Notes under the pieces: generated by a model | Database searches by the model: none | What the model saw: the letters and a program-made list of their open reading frames with translations, nothing else | Told to the model about the DNA's origin: nothing | Shown: in pieces, positions 26,301 to 37,040 of the stretch | Position numbering within the stretch: position 1 is the stretch's first letter | Layout of the letters: every line of letters starts with the position of its first letter | Source: Lineus longissimus | Lineage: Eukaryota > Nemertea > Pilidiophora > Heteronemertea > Lineidae | Reading direction: 5' to 3' | DNA length: 64,000 nucleotides | Assembly (NCBI RefSeq): GCF_910592395.1 | Contig: NC_088320.1 | Span: forward strand, 9,922,001 to 9,986,000 | Translations under genes and position numbers: made by a program

Positions 26301-29300
26301 TCATCTTGACTCTATATAACCAAAGTGAGCGTGATCGGTCGCGACGAGCGCCATCGCCGCTGACTTTCATCGCCAGTAGTGTAATATTACTAGTCGAATG
26401 ACAACTTATCATCGCAGAATCTCGAAATTGCAGTCTCAGTTTGTCCAATCGGTCATCTTGACTCTGTATAACCAAAATTAGCGTGATAGGTCGCGACGAG
26501 CGCCATCGCCCACTGACAATGATCGCCAGTAGTCTTATATCGTTGGTCGAATGACAAATTATCATCACAGAATCTTGAAATTGTGGTCTGAGTTAGTCGA
26601 ATCAGTCATCTCGACTCCGTATAACCAAAATGAGCGTGATCGGTCGCGACGAGCGGCTTCGCCGACCGACTTTCATCGCCAGTAGTGTAATATCGCTAGT
26701 CGAATGACAACTTATCATCGCAGAATCTGGAAATTGCGTTCTCAGTTTGTCCAATTCGTCATCTCGACTCTGTAAAACCATAATGAGCGTGACTGGTCGC
26801 AATGAGCGCCATCGCCAATCGTCTTTCATCGCCAGTCGTTTAATATCACTATCAAATGACAACTTATCATCGCAGAATCTCGAAATTGTGGTCTCAGTTG
26901 GTCTAATCGGTCATCTCATCTCTGTATAACCAAAATGAGCGTGATCGGTCGCGACGAGCGTCATCGCCGACCGACTTTCATCGCCAGTAGTGTAATATCG
27001 CTAGTCGAATGACAACTTCTCATCGCAGAATCTGGAACTTGCGGTCTCAGTTTTTCCAATCGGTCATCTTGACTCTGTATAACCAAAATGAGCGTGATCG
27101 GTCGCAACGAGCGTCATCGCCGACCGACTTTCATCGCCAGTAGTGTAATATCGCTAGTCGAATCACAACTTCTCATCGCAGAATCTGGAACTTGCGGTCT
27201 CATTTTTTCCAATCGGTCATCTTGACTCTGTATAACCAAAATGAGCGTGATCGGTCGCGACAAGCGCCATCGCTCACCGACCGTCATCGCCAGTAGCGTA
27301 ATATTACTAGTCGAATGACAACTTCTTATCGCAGAATCTCAAAATTGCCTTTTAAGTTTGTCCAATCGGTCATCTTGACTCTGTATAACCAAAATGAGCG
27401 TGATCGGTCGCGACGAGCGTCATCGCCGACCGACTTTCATCGCCAGTAGTGTAATATTGCTAGTCGAATGACAACTTAACATCGCAGAATATCAAAATTG
27501 TGGTCTCAGTTTGTCCAATCAGTCATCTTCACTCTGTATAACCAAAATAAGCGTGATCCGTCGTGACAAGCACCATCGCTCACCGACTGTCATCGCCAGT
27601 AGCGTAATATTGCTAGTCGAATAACAACTTCTCATCGCAGAATCTCGAAATTGCCGTCTAAGTTTGTCCAATCGGTCATCTTGACTCTGTATAACCAAAT
27701 TGTGCGTGATCGGTCGCGACGAGCGCCATCGCCGCTGACTTTCATTGCAAGTAGTGTAATATCGCTAGTCGAATGACGAATAATCATCACAGAATCACGA
27801 AATTGTGGTCTCAGTTTGTCTAATCGGGCACTTCTACTCTGAAAAACCAAAATAAGCGTGATCGGTCGCGACGAGCGCCATCGCCGACCGACTTTCATCG
27901 CCAGTAGTGTAATATCGCTAGTCGAATGACAACTTCTCATCGCAGAATCTGGAATTTGCGGTCTCAGTTTTTCCAATCGGTCATCTTGACTCTGTATAAC
28001 CAAAATGAGCGTGATCGGTCGCGACGAGCGTCATCGCCGACCGACTTTCATCGCCAGTAGTGTAATATCGCTAGTCGAATGACAACTTCTCATCGCAGAA
28101 TCTGGAACTTGCGGTCTCAGTTTTTCCAATCGGTCATCTTGACTCTGTATAACCAAAATGAGCGTGATTGGTCGCGACAAGCGCCATCGCTCACCGACCG
28201 TCATCGCCAGTAGCGTAATATTACTAGTCGAATGACAACTTCTCATCGCAGAATCTCAAAATTGCCTTTTAAGTTTGTCCAATCGGTCATCTTGACTCTG
28301 TATAACCAAAATGAGCGTGATCGGTCGCGACGAGCGCCATCGCCGACTGACTTTCATCGCCAGTAGTGTAATATTGCTAGTCGAATGACAACTTAACATC
28401 GCAGAATCTCAAAATTGTGGTCTCAGTTTGTCCAATCAGTCATCTTCACTCTGTATAACCAAAATAAGCGTGATCGGTCGTGACAAGCGCCATCGCTCAC
28501 CGACTGTCATCGCCAGTAGCGTAATATTGCTAGTCGAATAACAACTTCTCATCGCAGAATCTCGAAATTGCCGTCTAAGTTTGTCCAATCGGTCATCTTG
28601 ACTCTGTATAACCAAAATAAGCGTGATCGCTCGTGACAAGCACCATCGCTCACCGACTGTCATCGCCAGTAGCGTAATATTGCTAGTCGAATAACAACTT
28701 CTCATCGCAGAATCTCGAAAATTGCCGTCTAAGTTTGACCAATCGGTCATCTCGACTCTGTATAACCAAAATGAGCGTGATCGGTCGCGACGAGCGCCAT
28801 TGCCGACCGACTTTCATCGCCAGTAGTGTAATATCGCTATCGAATGACGACTTATCATCGCAGAATCTCGAAATTGTGGTCTCAGTTTGTCTAATCGGTC
28901 ATCTCGACTCTGTATAACCAAAATTAGCGTGATCGATCACGACGAGCGCCATCACCGACCGACTTTCATCACCAGAAGCGTTATATTGCTAGTCGAATGA
29001 CAACTTCTCATCGCAGAATCTCGAAATTGCTGTCTCAGTTTGGTTCAATCGGTCATCTTGACTCCGTATAACCAAAATTAGCGTGATCGATCACGAGGAG
29101 CACCATCACCGAACGACTTTCATCGCCAGTAGCGTAATATTGCTAGTCGAATGACAACTTCTCATCGCAGAATCTCGAAATTGCCGTCTAAGTTTGTCCA
29201 ATCGGTCATCTCGACTCTGTATAACCAAAATGAGCGTGATCGGTCGCGACGAGCGCCATTGCCGACCGACTTTCATCGCCAGTAGTGTAATATCGCTATC

Positions 29301-30037
29301 GAATGACGACTTATCATCGCAGAATCTCGAAATTGTGGTCTCAGTTTGTCTAATCGGTCTTCTCGACTCTGTATAACCAAAATTAGCGTGATCGATCACG
29401 ACGAGCGCCATCACCGACCGACTTTCATCACCAGTAGCGTAATATTGCTAGTCGAATGACAACTTCTCATCGCAGAATCTCGAAATTGCTGTCTCAGTTT
29501 GGTTCAATCGGTCATCTTGACTCCGTATAACCAAAATTAGCGTGATCGATCACGACGAGCACCATCACCGACCGACTTTCATCGCCAGTAGCGTAATATT
29601 GCTAGTCGAATGACAACTTCTCATCGCAGAATCTCGAAATTGCCGTCTAAGTTTGTCCAATCGGTCATCTTGACTCTGTATAACCAAAGTGAGCGTGATC
29701 GGTCGTGACGAGCGCCATCGCCGCTGACTTTCATCGCCAGTAGTGTAATATTGCTAGTCGAATGACAACTTATCATCGCAGAATCTCGAAATTGCAGTCT
29801 CAGTTTGTCCAATCGGTCATCTTGACTCTGTATAACCAAAATTAGCGTGATAGGTCGCGACGAGCGCCATCGCCCACTGACAATGATCGCCAGTAGTCTT
29901 ATATCGTTGGTCGAATGACAAATTATCATCACAGAATCTTGAAATTGTGGTCTGAGTTAGTCGAATCAGTCATCTCGACTCCGTATAACCAAAATGAGCG
30001 TGATCGGTCGCGACGAGCGGCTTCGCCGACCGACTTT
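23310..30037. repeat. 3364-bp HOR (22-mer), two tandem copies
   Basis: About 23310-26673 and 26674-30037 align at a constant offset of 3364 bp. A third partial copy continues to about 31000. Markers at that offset include 'ctcatctctg' (23548 and 26912), 'cagaatatcaaaattgtgg' (24121 and 27485), 'accagaagcgttatattgc' (25609 and 28973) and 'gtcttctcgactc' (25993 and 29357). The unit combines core monomers with g, i, h, f and k. Confidence 0.88.
24740..25155 (+). other. Cluster of small indels, possible assembly error
   Basis: Within about 400 bp there are five indels that the 3364-bp-offset copy (28104-28519) lacks. They are an extra g in 'ttgcgggtctc', loss of 'aatc' in 'tttttccggtcat', an extra a in 'gcgccaatcgctc', an extra a in 'gtccaaatcgg' and an extra g in 'cgccaggtagcg'. 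They sum to zero net length. Density this high, mostly at short homopolymers, suggests a low-quality consensus stretch, but true variation is possible. Confidence 0.7.
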
Positions 30038-32689
30038 CATCGCCAGTAGTGTAATATCGCTAGTCGAATGACAACTTATCATCGCAGAATCTGGAAATTG
30101 CGTTCTCAGTTTGTCCAATTCGTCATCTCGACTCTGCAAAACCATAATGAGCGTGACTGGTCGCAATGAGCGCCATCGCCAATCGTCTTTCATCGCCAGT
30201 CGTTTAATATCGCTATCAAATGACAACTTATCATCGCAGAATCTCGAAATTGTGGTCTCAGTTGGTCTAATCGGTCATCTCATCTCTGTATAACCAAAAT
30301 GAGCGTGATCGGTCGCGACGAGCGTCATCGCCGACCGACTTTCATCGCCAGTAGTGTAATATCGCTAGTCGAATGACAACTTCTCATCGCAGAATCTGGA
30401 ACTTGCGGTCTCAGTTTTTCCAATCGGTCATCTTGACTCTGTATAACCAAAATGAGCGTGATCGGTCGCAACGAGCGTCATCGCCGACCGACTTTCATCG
30501 CCAGTAGTGTAATATCGCTAGTCGAATCACAACTTCTCATCGCAGAATCTGGAACTTGCGGTCTCAGTTTTTCCAATCGGTCATCTTGACTCTGTATAAC
30601 TAAAATGAGCGTGATCGGTCGCGACAAGCGCCATCGCTCACCGACCGTCATCGCCAGTAGCGTAATATTATTAGTCGAATGACAACTTCTCATCGCAGAA
30701 TCTCAAAATTGCCTTTTAAGTTTGTCCAATCGGTCATCTTGACTCTGTATAACCAAAATGAGCGTGATCGGTCGCGACGAGCGTCATCGCCGACCGACTT
30801 TCATCGCCAGTAGTGTAATATTGCTAGTCGAATGACAACTTAACATCGCAGAATCTCAAAATTGTGGTCTCAGTTTGTCCAATCAGTCATCTTCACTCTG
30901 TATAACCAAAATAAGCGTGATCGGTCGTGACAAGCGCCATCGCTCACCGACTGTCATCGCCAGTAGCGTAATATTGCTAGTCGAATAACAACTTCTGATC
31001 GCAGAATCTCGAAATTGCCGTCTAAGTTTGTCCAATCGGTCATCTTGACTCTGTATAACCAAAATGAGCGTGATCGGTCGCGACGTGCGCCATCGCCGAC
31101 TGACTTTCATCGCCAGTAGTGTAATATCGCTAGTCGAATGACGAAAAATCATCACAGAATCACGAAATTGTGGTCTCACTTTGTCTAATCGGGCACTTCT
31201 ACTCTGAAAAACCAAAATTAGCGTGATCGGTCGCGACGAGCGCCATCGCCGACCGACTTTCATCGCCAGTAGTGTAATATCGCTAGTCGAATGACAACTT
31301 CTCATCGCAGAATCTGGAACTTGCGGTCTCAGTTTTTCCAATCGGTCATCTTGACTCTGTATAACCAAAATGAGCGTGATAGGTCGCGACGAGCGCCATC
31401 GCCCACTGACAATGATCGCCAGTAGTCTTATATCATTGGTCGAATGAAAAATTATCATCACAGAATCTTGAAATTGTGGTCTGAGTTAGTCGAATCAGTC
31501 ATCTCGACTCCGTAAAACCAAAATGAGCGTGATCGGTCGCGACGAGCGGCTTCGCCGACCGACTTTCATCGCCAGTAGTGTAATATCGCTAGTCGAATGA
31601 CAACTTATCATCGCAGAATCTGGAAATTGCGTTCTCAGTTTGTCCAATTCGTCATCTCGACTCTGTAAAACCATAATGAGCGTGACTGGTCGCAATGAGC
31701 GCCATCGCCAATCGTCCTTCATCGCCAGTCGTTTAATATCGCTATCAAATGACAACTTATCATCGCAGAATCTCGAAATTGTGGTCTCAGTTGATCTAAT
31801 CGGTCATCTCATCTCTGTATAACCAAAATGAGCGTGATCGGTCGCAACGAGCGTCATCGCCGACCGACTTTCATCGCCAGTAGTGTAATATCGCTAGTCG
31901 AATGACAACTTCTCATCGCAGAATCTGGAACTTGCGGTCTCAGTTTTTCCAATCGGTCATCTTGACTCTGTAGAACCAAAATGAGCGTGATCGGTCGCAA
32001 CGAGCGTCATCGCCGACGGACTTTCATCGCCAGTAGTGTAATATCGCTAGTCGAATCACAACTTCTCATCGCAGAATCTGGAACTTGCGGTCTCAGTTTT
32101 TCCAATCGGTCATCTTGACTCTGTATAACTAAAATGAGTGTGATCGGTCGCGACAAGCGCCATCGCTCACCGACCGTCATCGCCAGTAGCGTAATATTAC
32201 TAGTCGAATGACAACTTCTCATCGCAGAATCTCAAAATTGCCTTTTAAGTTTGTCCAATCGGTCATCTTGACTCTGTATAACCAAAATGAGCGTGATCGG
32301 TCGCGACGAGCGTCATCGCCGACCGACTTTCATCGCCAGTAGTGTAATATTGCTAGTCGAATGACAACTTAACATCGCAGAATCTCAAAATTGTAATATC
32401 TCAGTTTGTCCAATCAGTCATCTTCACTCTGTATAACCAAAATAAGCGTGATCGGTCGTGACAAGCGCCATCGCTCACCGACTGTCATCGCCAGTAGCGT
32501 AATATTGCTAGTCGAATAACAACTTCTCATCGCAGAATCTCGAAATTGCCGTCTAAGTTTGTCCAATCGGTCATCTTGACTCTGTATAACCAAAATGAGC
32601 GTGATCGGTCGCGACGTGCGCCATCGCCGACTGACTTTCATCGCCAGTAGTGTAATATCGCTAGTCGAATGACGAAAAATCATCACAGA

Positions 32690-32760
32690 ATCACGAAATT
32701 GCCGTCTAAGTTTGTCCAATCGGTCATCTTGACTCTGAAAAACCAAAATTAGCGTGATCG
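32690..32760 (+). repeat. e-d-e mosaic monomer (conversion-like patch)
   Basis: The monomer starts as type e ('aatcacgaaattg'), switches to d-like sequence ('ccgtctaagtttgtcc' through 'tcttgactctg'), then returns to e ('aaaaaccaaaattag'). The replaced patch is about 40 bp. Equivalent e monomers in the other 1529-bp units are unpatched. Confidence 0.8.
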
Positions 32761-33891
32761 GTCGCGACGAGCGCCATCGCCGACCGACTTTCATCGCCAG
32801 TAGTGTAATATCGCTAGTCGAATGACAACTTCTCATCGCAGAATCTCGAAATTGTGGTCTCAGTTGGTCTAATCGGTCATCTCATCTCTGTATAACCAAA
32901 ATGAGCGTGATCGGTCGCGACGAGCGTCATCGCCGACCGACTTTCATCGCCAGTAGTGTAATATCGCTAGTCGAATGACAACTTCTCATCGCAGAATCTG
33001 GAACTTGCGGTCTCAGTTTTTCCAATCGGTCATCTTGACTCTGTATAACCAAAATGAGCGTGATCGGTCGCAACGAGCGTCATCGCCGACCGACTTTCAT
33101 CGCCAGTAGTGTAATATCGCTAGTCGAATCACAACTTCTCATCGCAGAATCTGGAACTTGCGGTCTCAGTTTTTCCAATCGGTCATCTTGACTCTGTATA
33201 ACTAAAATGAGCGTGATCGGTCGCGACAAGCGCCATTGCTCACCGACCGTCATCGCCAGTAGCGTAATATTACTAGTCGAATGACAACTTCTCATCGCAG
33301 AATCTCAAAATTGCCTTTTAAGTTTGTCCAATCGGTCATCTTGACTCTGTATAACCAAAATGAGCGTGATCGGTCGCGACGAGCGTCATCGCCGACCGAC
33401 TTTCATCGCCAGTAGTGTAATATTGCTAGTCGAATGACAACTTAACATCGCAGAATCTCAAAATTGTGGTCTCAGTTTGTCCAATCAGTCATCTTCACTC
33501 TGTATAACCAAAATAAGCGTGATCGGTCGTGACAAGCGCCATCGCTCACCGACTGTCATCGCCAGTAGCGTAATATTGCTAGTCGAATAACAACTTCTCA
33601 TCGCAGAATCTCGAAAATTGCCGTCTAAGTTTGTCCAATCGGTCATCTTGACTCTGTATAACCAAAATGAGCGTGATCGGTCGCGACGTGCGCCATCGCC
33701 GACTGACTTTCATCGCCAGTAGTGTAATATCGCTAGTCGAATGACGAAAAATCATCACAGAATCACGAAATTGTGGTCTCAGTTTGTCTAATCGGGCACT
33801 TCTACTCTGAAAAACCAAAATTAGCGTGATCGGTCGCGACGAGCGCCATCGCCGACCGACTTTCATCGCCAGTAGTGTAATATCGCTAGTC

Positions 33892-34044
33892 GAATGACAA
33901 CTTCTCATCGCAGAATCTGGAACTTGCGGTCTCAGTTTTTCCAATCGGTCATCTTGACTCTGTATAACCAAAATGAGCGTGATAGGTCGCGACGAGCGCC
34001 ATCGCCCACTGACAATGATCGCCAGTAGTCTTATATCATTGGTC
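33892..34044 (+). repeat. Monomer type i (153 bp), rare marker monomer
   Basis: The second half reads 'ctgacaatgatcgccag' and 'tcttatatc', replacing the usual 'ccgactttcatcgccag' and 'tgtaatatc'. I located 18 copies, near 78, 3280, 4501, 7854, 10446, 12148, 13817, 26513, 29876, 31405, 34009, 35538, 41191, 42565, 45317, 54488, 58155 and 61978. The spacing between them traces the HOR periods. Confidence 0.9.
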
Positions 34045-34197
34045 GAATGACAAATTATCATTACAGAATCTTGAAATTGTGGTCTGAGTTAGTCGAATCA
34101 GTCATCTCGACTCCGTATAATCAAAATGAGCGTGATCGGTCGCGACGAGCGGCTTCGCCGACCGACTTTCATCGCCAGTAATGTAATATCGCTAGTC
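34045..34197 (+). repeat. Monomer type h (153 bp)
   Basis: It follows type i and is recognised by 'gaatgacaaattatcat', 'cttgaaattgtgg', 'gagttagtcgaatcag' and 'gagcggcttcgcc'. In the left domain the equivalent reads 'gttagtcaaatcgg' and 'gcggcttcgctgacc'. Confidence 0.88.
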
Positions 34198-34349
34198 GAA
34201 TGACAACTTATCATCGCAGAATCTGGAAATTGCGTTCTCAGTTTGTCCAATTCGTCATCTCGACTCTGTAAAACCATAATGAGCGTGACTGGTCGCAATG
34301 AGCGCCATCGCCAATCGTCCTTCATCGCCAGTCGTTTAATATCGCTATC
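34198..34349 (+). repeat. Monomer type f (152 bp)
   Basis: It is recognised by 'ggaaattgcgttctcag', 'ccaattcgtcatctcg', 'gagcgtgactggtcgcaa' and 'ccaatcgtc', and ends 'cgctatc' before 'aaatgac'. It is 152 bp long. This one missing base explains why the 1529-bp unit is one short of 10x153. Confidence 0.9.
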
Positions 34350-34502
34350 AAATGACAACTTATCATCGCAGAATCTCGAAATTGTGGTCTCAGTTGGTCT
34401 AATCGGTCATCTCATCTCTGTATAACCAAAATGAGCGTGATCGGTCGCGACGAGCGTCATCGCCGACCGACTTTCATCGCCAGTAGTGTAATATCGCTAG
34501 TC
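34350..34502 (+). repeat. Monomer type k (153 bp)
   Basis: It follows f and is recognised by an 'aaatgacaac' start, 'ctcagttggtctaatcgg' and 'catctcatctctg' (left-domain copies read 'catctcgactctg'). Types i, h, f and k travel together as a cassette in most HORs. Confidence 0.87.
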
Positions 34503-37040
34503 GAATGACAACTTCTCATCGCAGAATCTGGAACTTGCGGTCTCAGTTTTTCCAATCGGTCATCTTGACTCTGTAGAACCAAAATGAGCGTGATCGGTCG
34601 CAACGAGCGTCATCGCCGACCGACTTTCATCGCCAGTAGTGTAATATCGCTAGTCGAATCACAACTTCTCATCGCAGAATCTGGAACTTGCGGTCTCAGT
34701 TTTTCCAATCGGTCATCTTGACTCTGTATAACTAAAATGAGCGTGATCGGTCGCGACAAGCGCCATCGCTCACCGACCGTCATCGCCAGTAGCGTAATAT
34801 TACTAGTCGAATGACAACTTCTCATCGCAGAATCTCAAAATTGCCTTTTAAGTTTGTCCAATCGGTCATCTTGACTCTGTATAACCAAAATGAGCGTGAT
34901 CGGTCGCGACGAGCGTCATCGCCGACCGACTTTCATCGCCAGTAGTGTAATATTGCTAGTCGAATGACAACTTAACATCGCAGAATCTCAAAATTGTGGT
35001 CTCAGTTTGTCCAATCAGTCATCTTCACTCTGTATAACCAAAATAAGCGTGATCGGTCGTGACAAGCGCCATCGCTCACCGACTGTCATCGCCAGTAGCG
35101 TAATATTGCTAGTCGAATAACAACTTCTCATCGCAGAATCTCGAAATTGCCGTCTAAGTTTGTCCAATCGGTCATCTTGACTCTGTATAACCAAAATGAG
35201 CGTGATCGGTCGCGACGTGCGCCATCGCCGACTGACTTTCATCGCCAGTAGTGTAATATCGCTAGTCGAATGACGAAAAATCATCACAGAATCACGAAAT
35301 TGTGGTCTCAGTTTGTCTAATCGGGCACTTCTACTCTGAAAAACCAAAATTAGCGTGATCGGTCGCGACGAGCGCCATCGCCGACCGACTTTCATTGCCA
35401 GTAGTGTAATATCGCTAGTCGAATGACAACTTCTCATCGCAGAATCTGGAACTTGCGGTCTCAGTTTTTCCAATCGGTCATCTTGACTCTGTATAACCAA
35501 AATGAGCGTGATAGGTCGCGACGAGCGCCATCGCCCACTGACAATGATCGCCAGTAGTCTTATATCATTGGTCGAATGACAAATTATCATTACAGAATCT
35601 TGAAATTGTGGTCTGAGTTAGTCGAATCAGTCATCTCGACTCCGTATAATCAAAATGAGCGTGATCGGTCGCGACGAGCGGCTTCGCCGACCGACTTTTA
35701 TCGCCAGTAATGTAATATCGCTAGTCGAATGACAACTTATCATCGCAGAATCTGGAAATTGCGTTCTCAGTTTGTCCAATTCGTCATCTCGACTCTGTAA
35801 AACCATAATGAGCGTGACTGGTCGCAATGAGCGCCATCGCCAATCGTCCTTCATCGCCAGTCGTTTAATATCGCTATCAAATGACAACTTATCATCGCAG
35901 AATCTCGAAATTGTGGTCTCAGTTGGTCTAATCGGTCATCTCATCTCTGTATAACCAAAATGAGCGTGATCGGTCGCGACGAGCGTCATCGCCGACCGAC
36001 TTTCATCGCCAGTAGTGTAATATCGCTAGTCGAATGACAACTTCTCATCGCAGAATCTGGAACTTGCGGTCTCAGTTTTTCCAATCGGTCATCTTGACTC
36101 TGTAGAACCAAAATGAGCGTGATCGGTCGCAACGAGCGTCATCGCCGACCGACTTTCATCGCCAGTAGTGTAATATCGCTAGTCGAATCACAACTTCTCA
36201 TCGCAGAATCTGGAACTTGCGGTCTCAGTTTTTCCAATCGGTCATCTTGACTCTGTATAACTAAAATGAGCGTGATCGGTCGCGACAAGCGCCATCGCTC
36301 ACCGACCGTCATCGCCAGTAGCGTAATATTACTAGTCGAATGACAACTTCTCATCGCAGAATCTCAAAATTGCCTTTTAAGTTTGTCCAATCGGTCATCT
36401 TGACTCTGTATAACCAAAATGAGCGTGATCGGTCGCGACGAGCGTCATCGCCGACCGACTTTCATCGCCAGTAGTGTAATATTGCTAGTCGAATGACAAC
36501 TTAACATCGCAGAATCTCAAAATTGTGGTCTTAGTTTGTCCAATCAGTCATCTTCACTCTGTATAACCAAAATAAGCGTGATCGGTCGTGACAAGCGCCA
36601 TCGCTCACCGACTGTCATCGCCAGTAGCGTAATATTGCTAGTCGAATAACAACTTCTCATCGCAGAATCTCGAAATTGCCGTCTAAGTTTGTCCAATCGG
36701 TCATCTTGACTCTGTATAATCAAAATGAGCGTGATCTGTCGCGACGTGCGCCATCGCCGACTGACTTTCATCGCCAGTAGTGTAATATCGCTAGTCGAAT
36801 GACGAAAAATCATCACAGAATCACGAAATTGTGGTCTCAGTTTGTCTAATCGGGCACTTCTACTCTGAAAAACCAAAATTAGCGTGATCGGTCGCGACGA
36901 GCGCCATCGCCGACCGACTTTAATCGCCAGTAGTGTAATATCGCTAGTCGAATGACAACTTCTCATCGCAGAATCTGGAACTTGCGGTCTCAGTTTTTCC
37001 AATCGGTCATCTTGACTCTGTATAACCAAAATGAGCGTGA

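Larger units (their letters stand above)
29876..37040. repeat. 1529-bp HOR (10-mer) series
   Basis: Type i monomers at 29876, 31405, 34009 and 35538 mark unit starts. The first, third and fourth units are 1529 bp. The second, 31405-34008, is 2604 bp: a 10-mer followed by a 7-mer lacking i, h and f (duplicate offset 1073 bp). Private markers are 'gcgacgtgcgcc' (31083, 32613, 33687, 35214, 36746) and 'gacgaaaaatcatcac'. The first unit overlaps the partial third copy of the 3364-bp HOR, so the 10-mer probably grew from it. Confidence 0.88.

Noticed and set aside
30883-31461. Long minus-strand ORFs as protein-coding genes (up to 192 residues, many of 71, 123 or 153)
   Set aside because: They are the same 51-residue peptide repeated because the satellite period is a multiple of three. 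They start and stop with monomer type, shift frame at 152-bp monomers, and show no known domain, signal or gene context.
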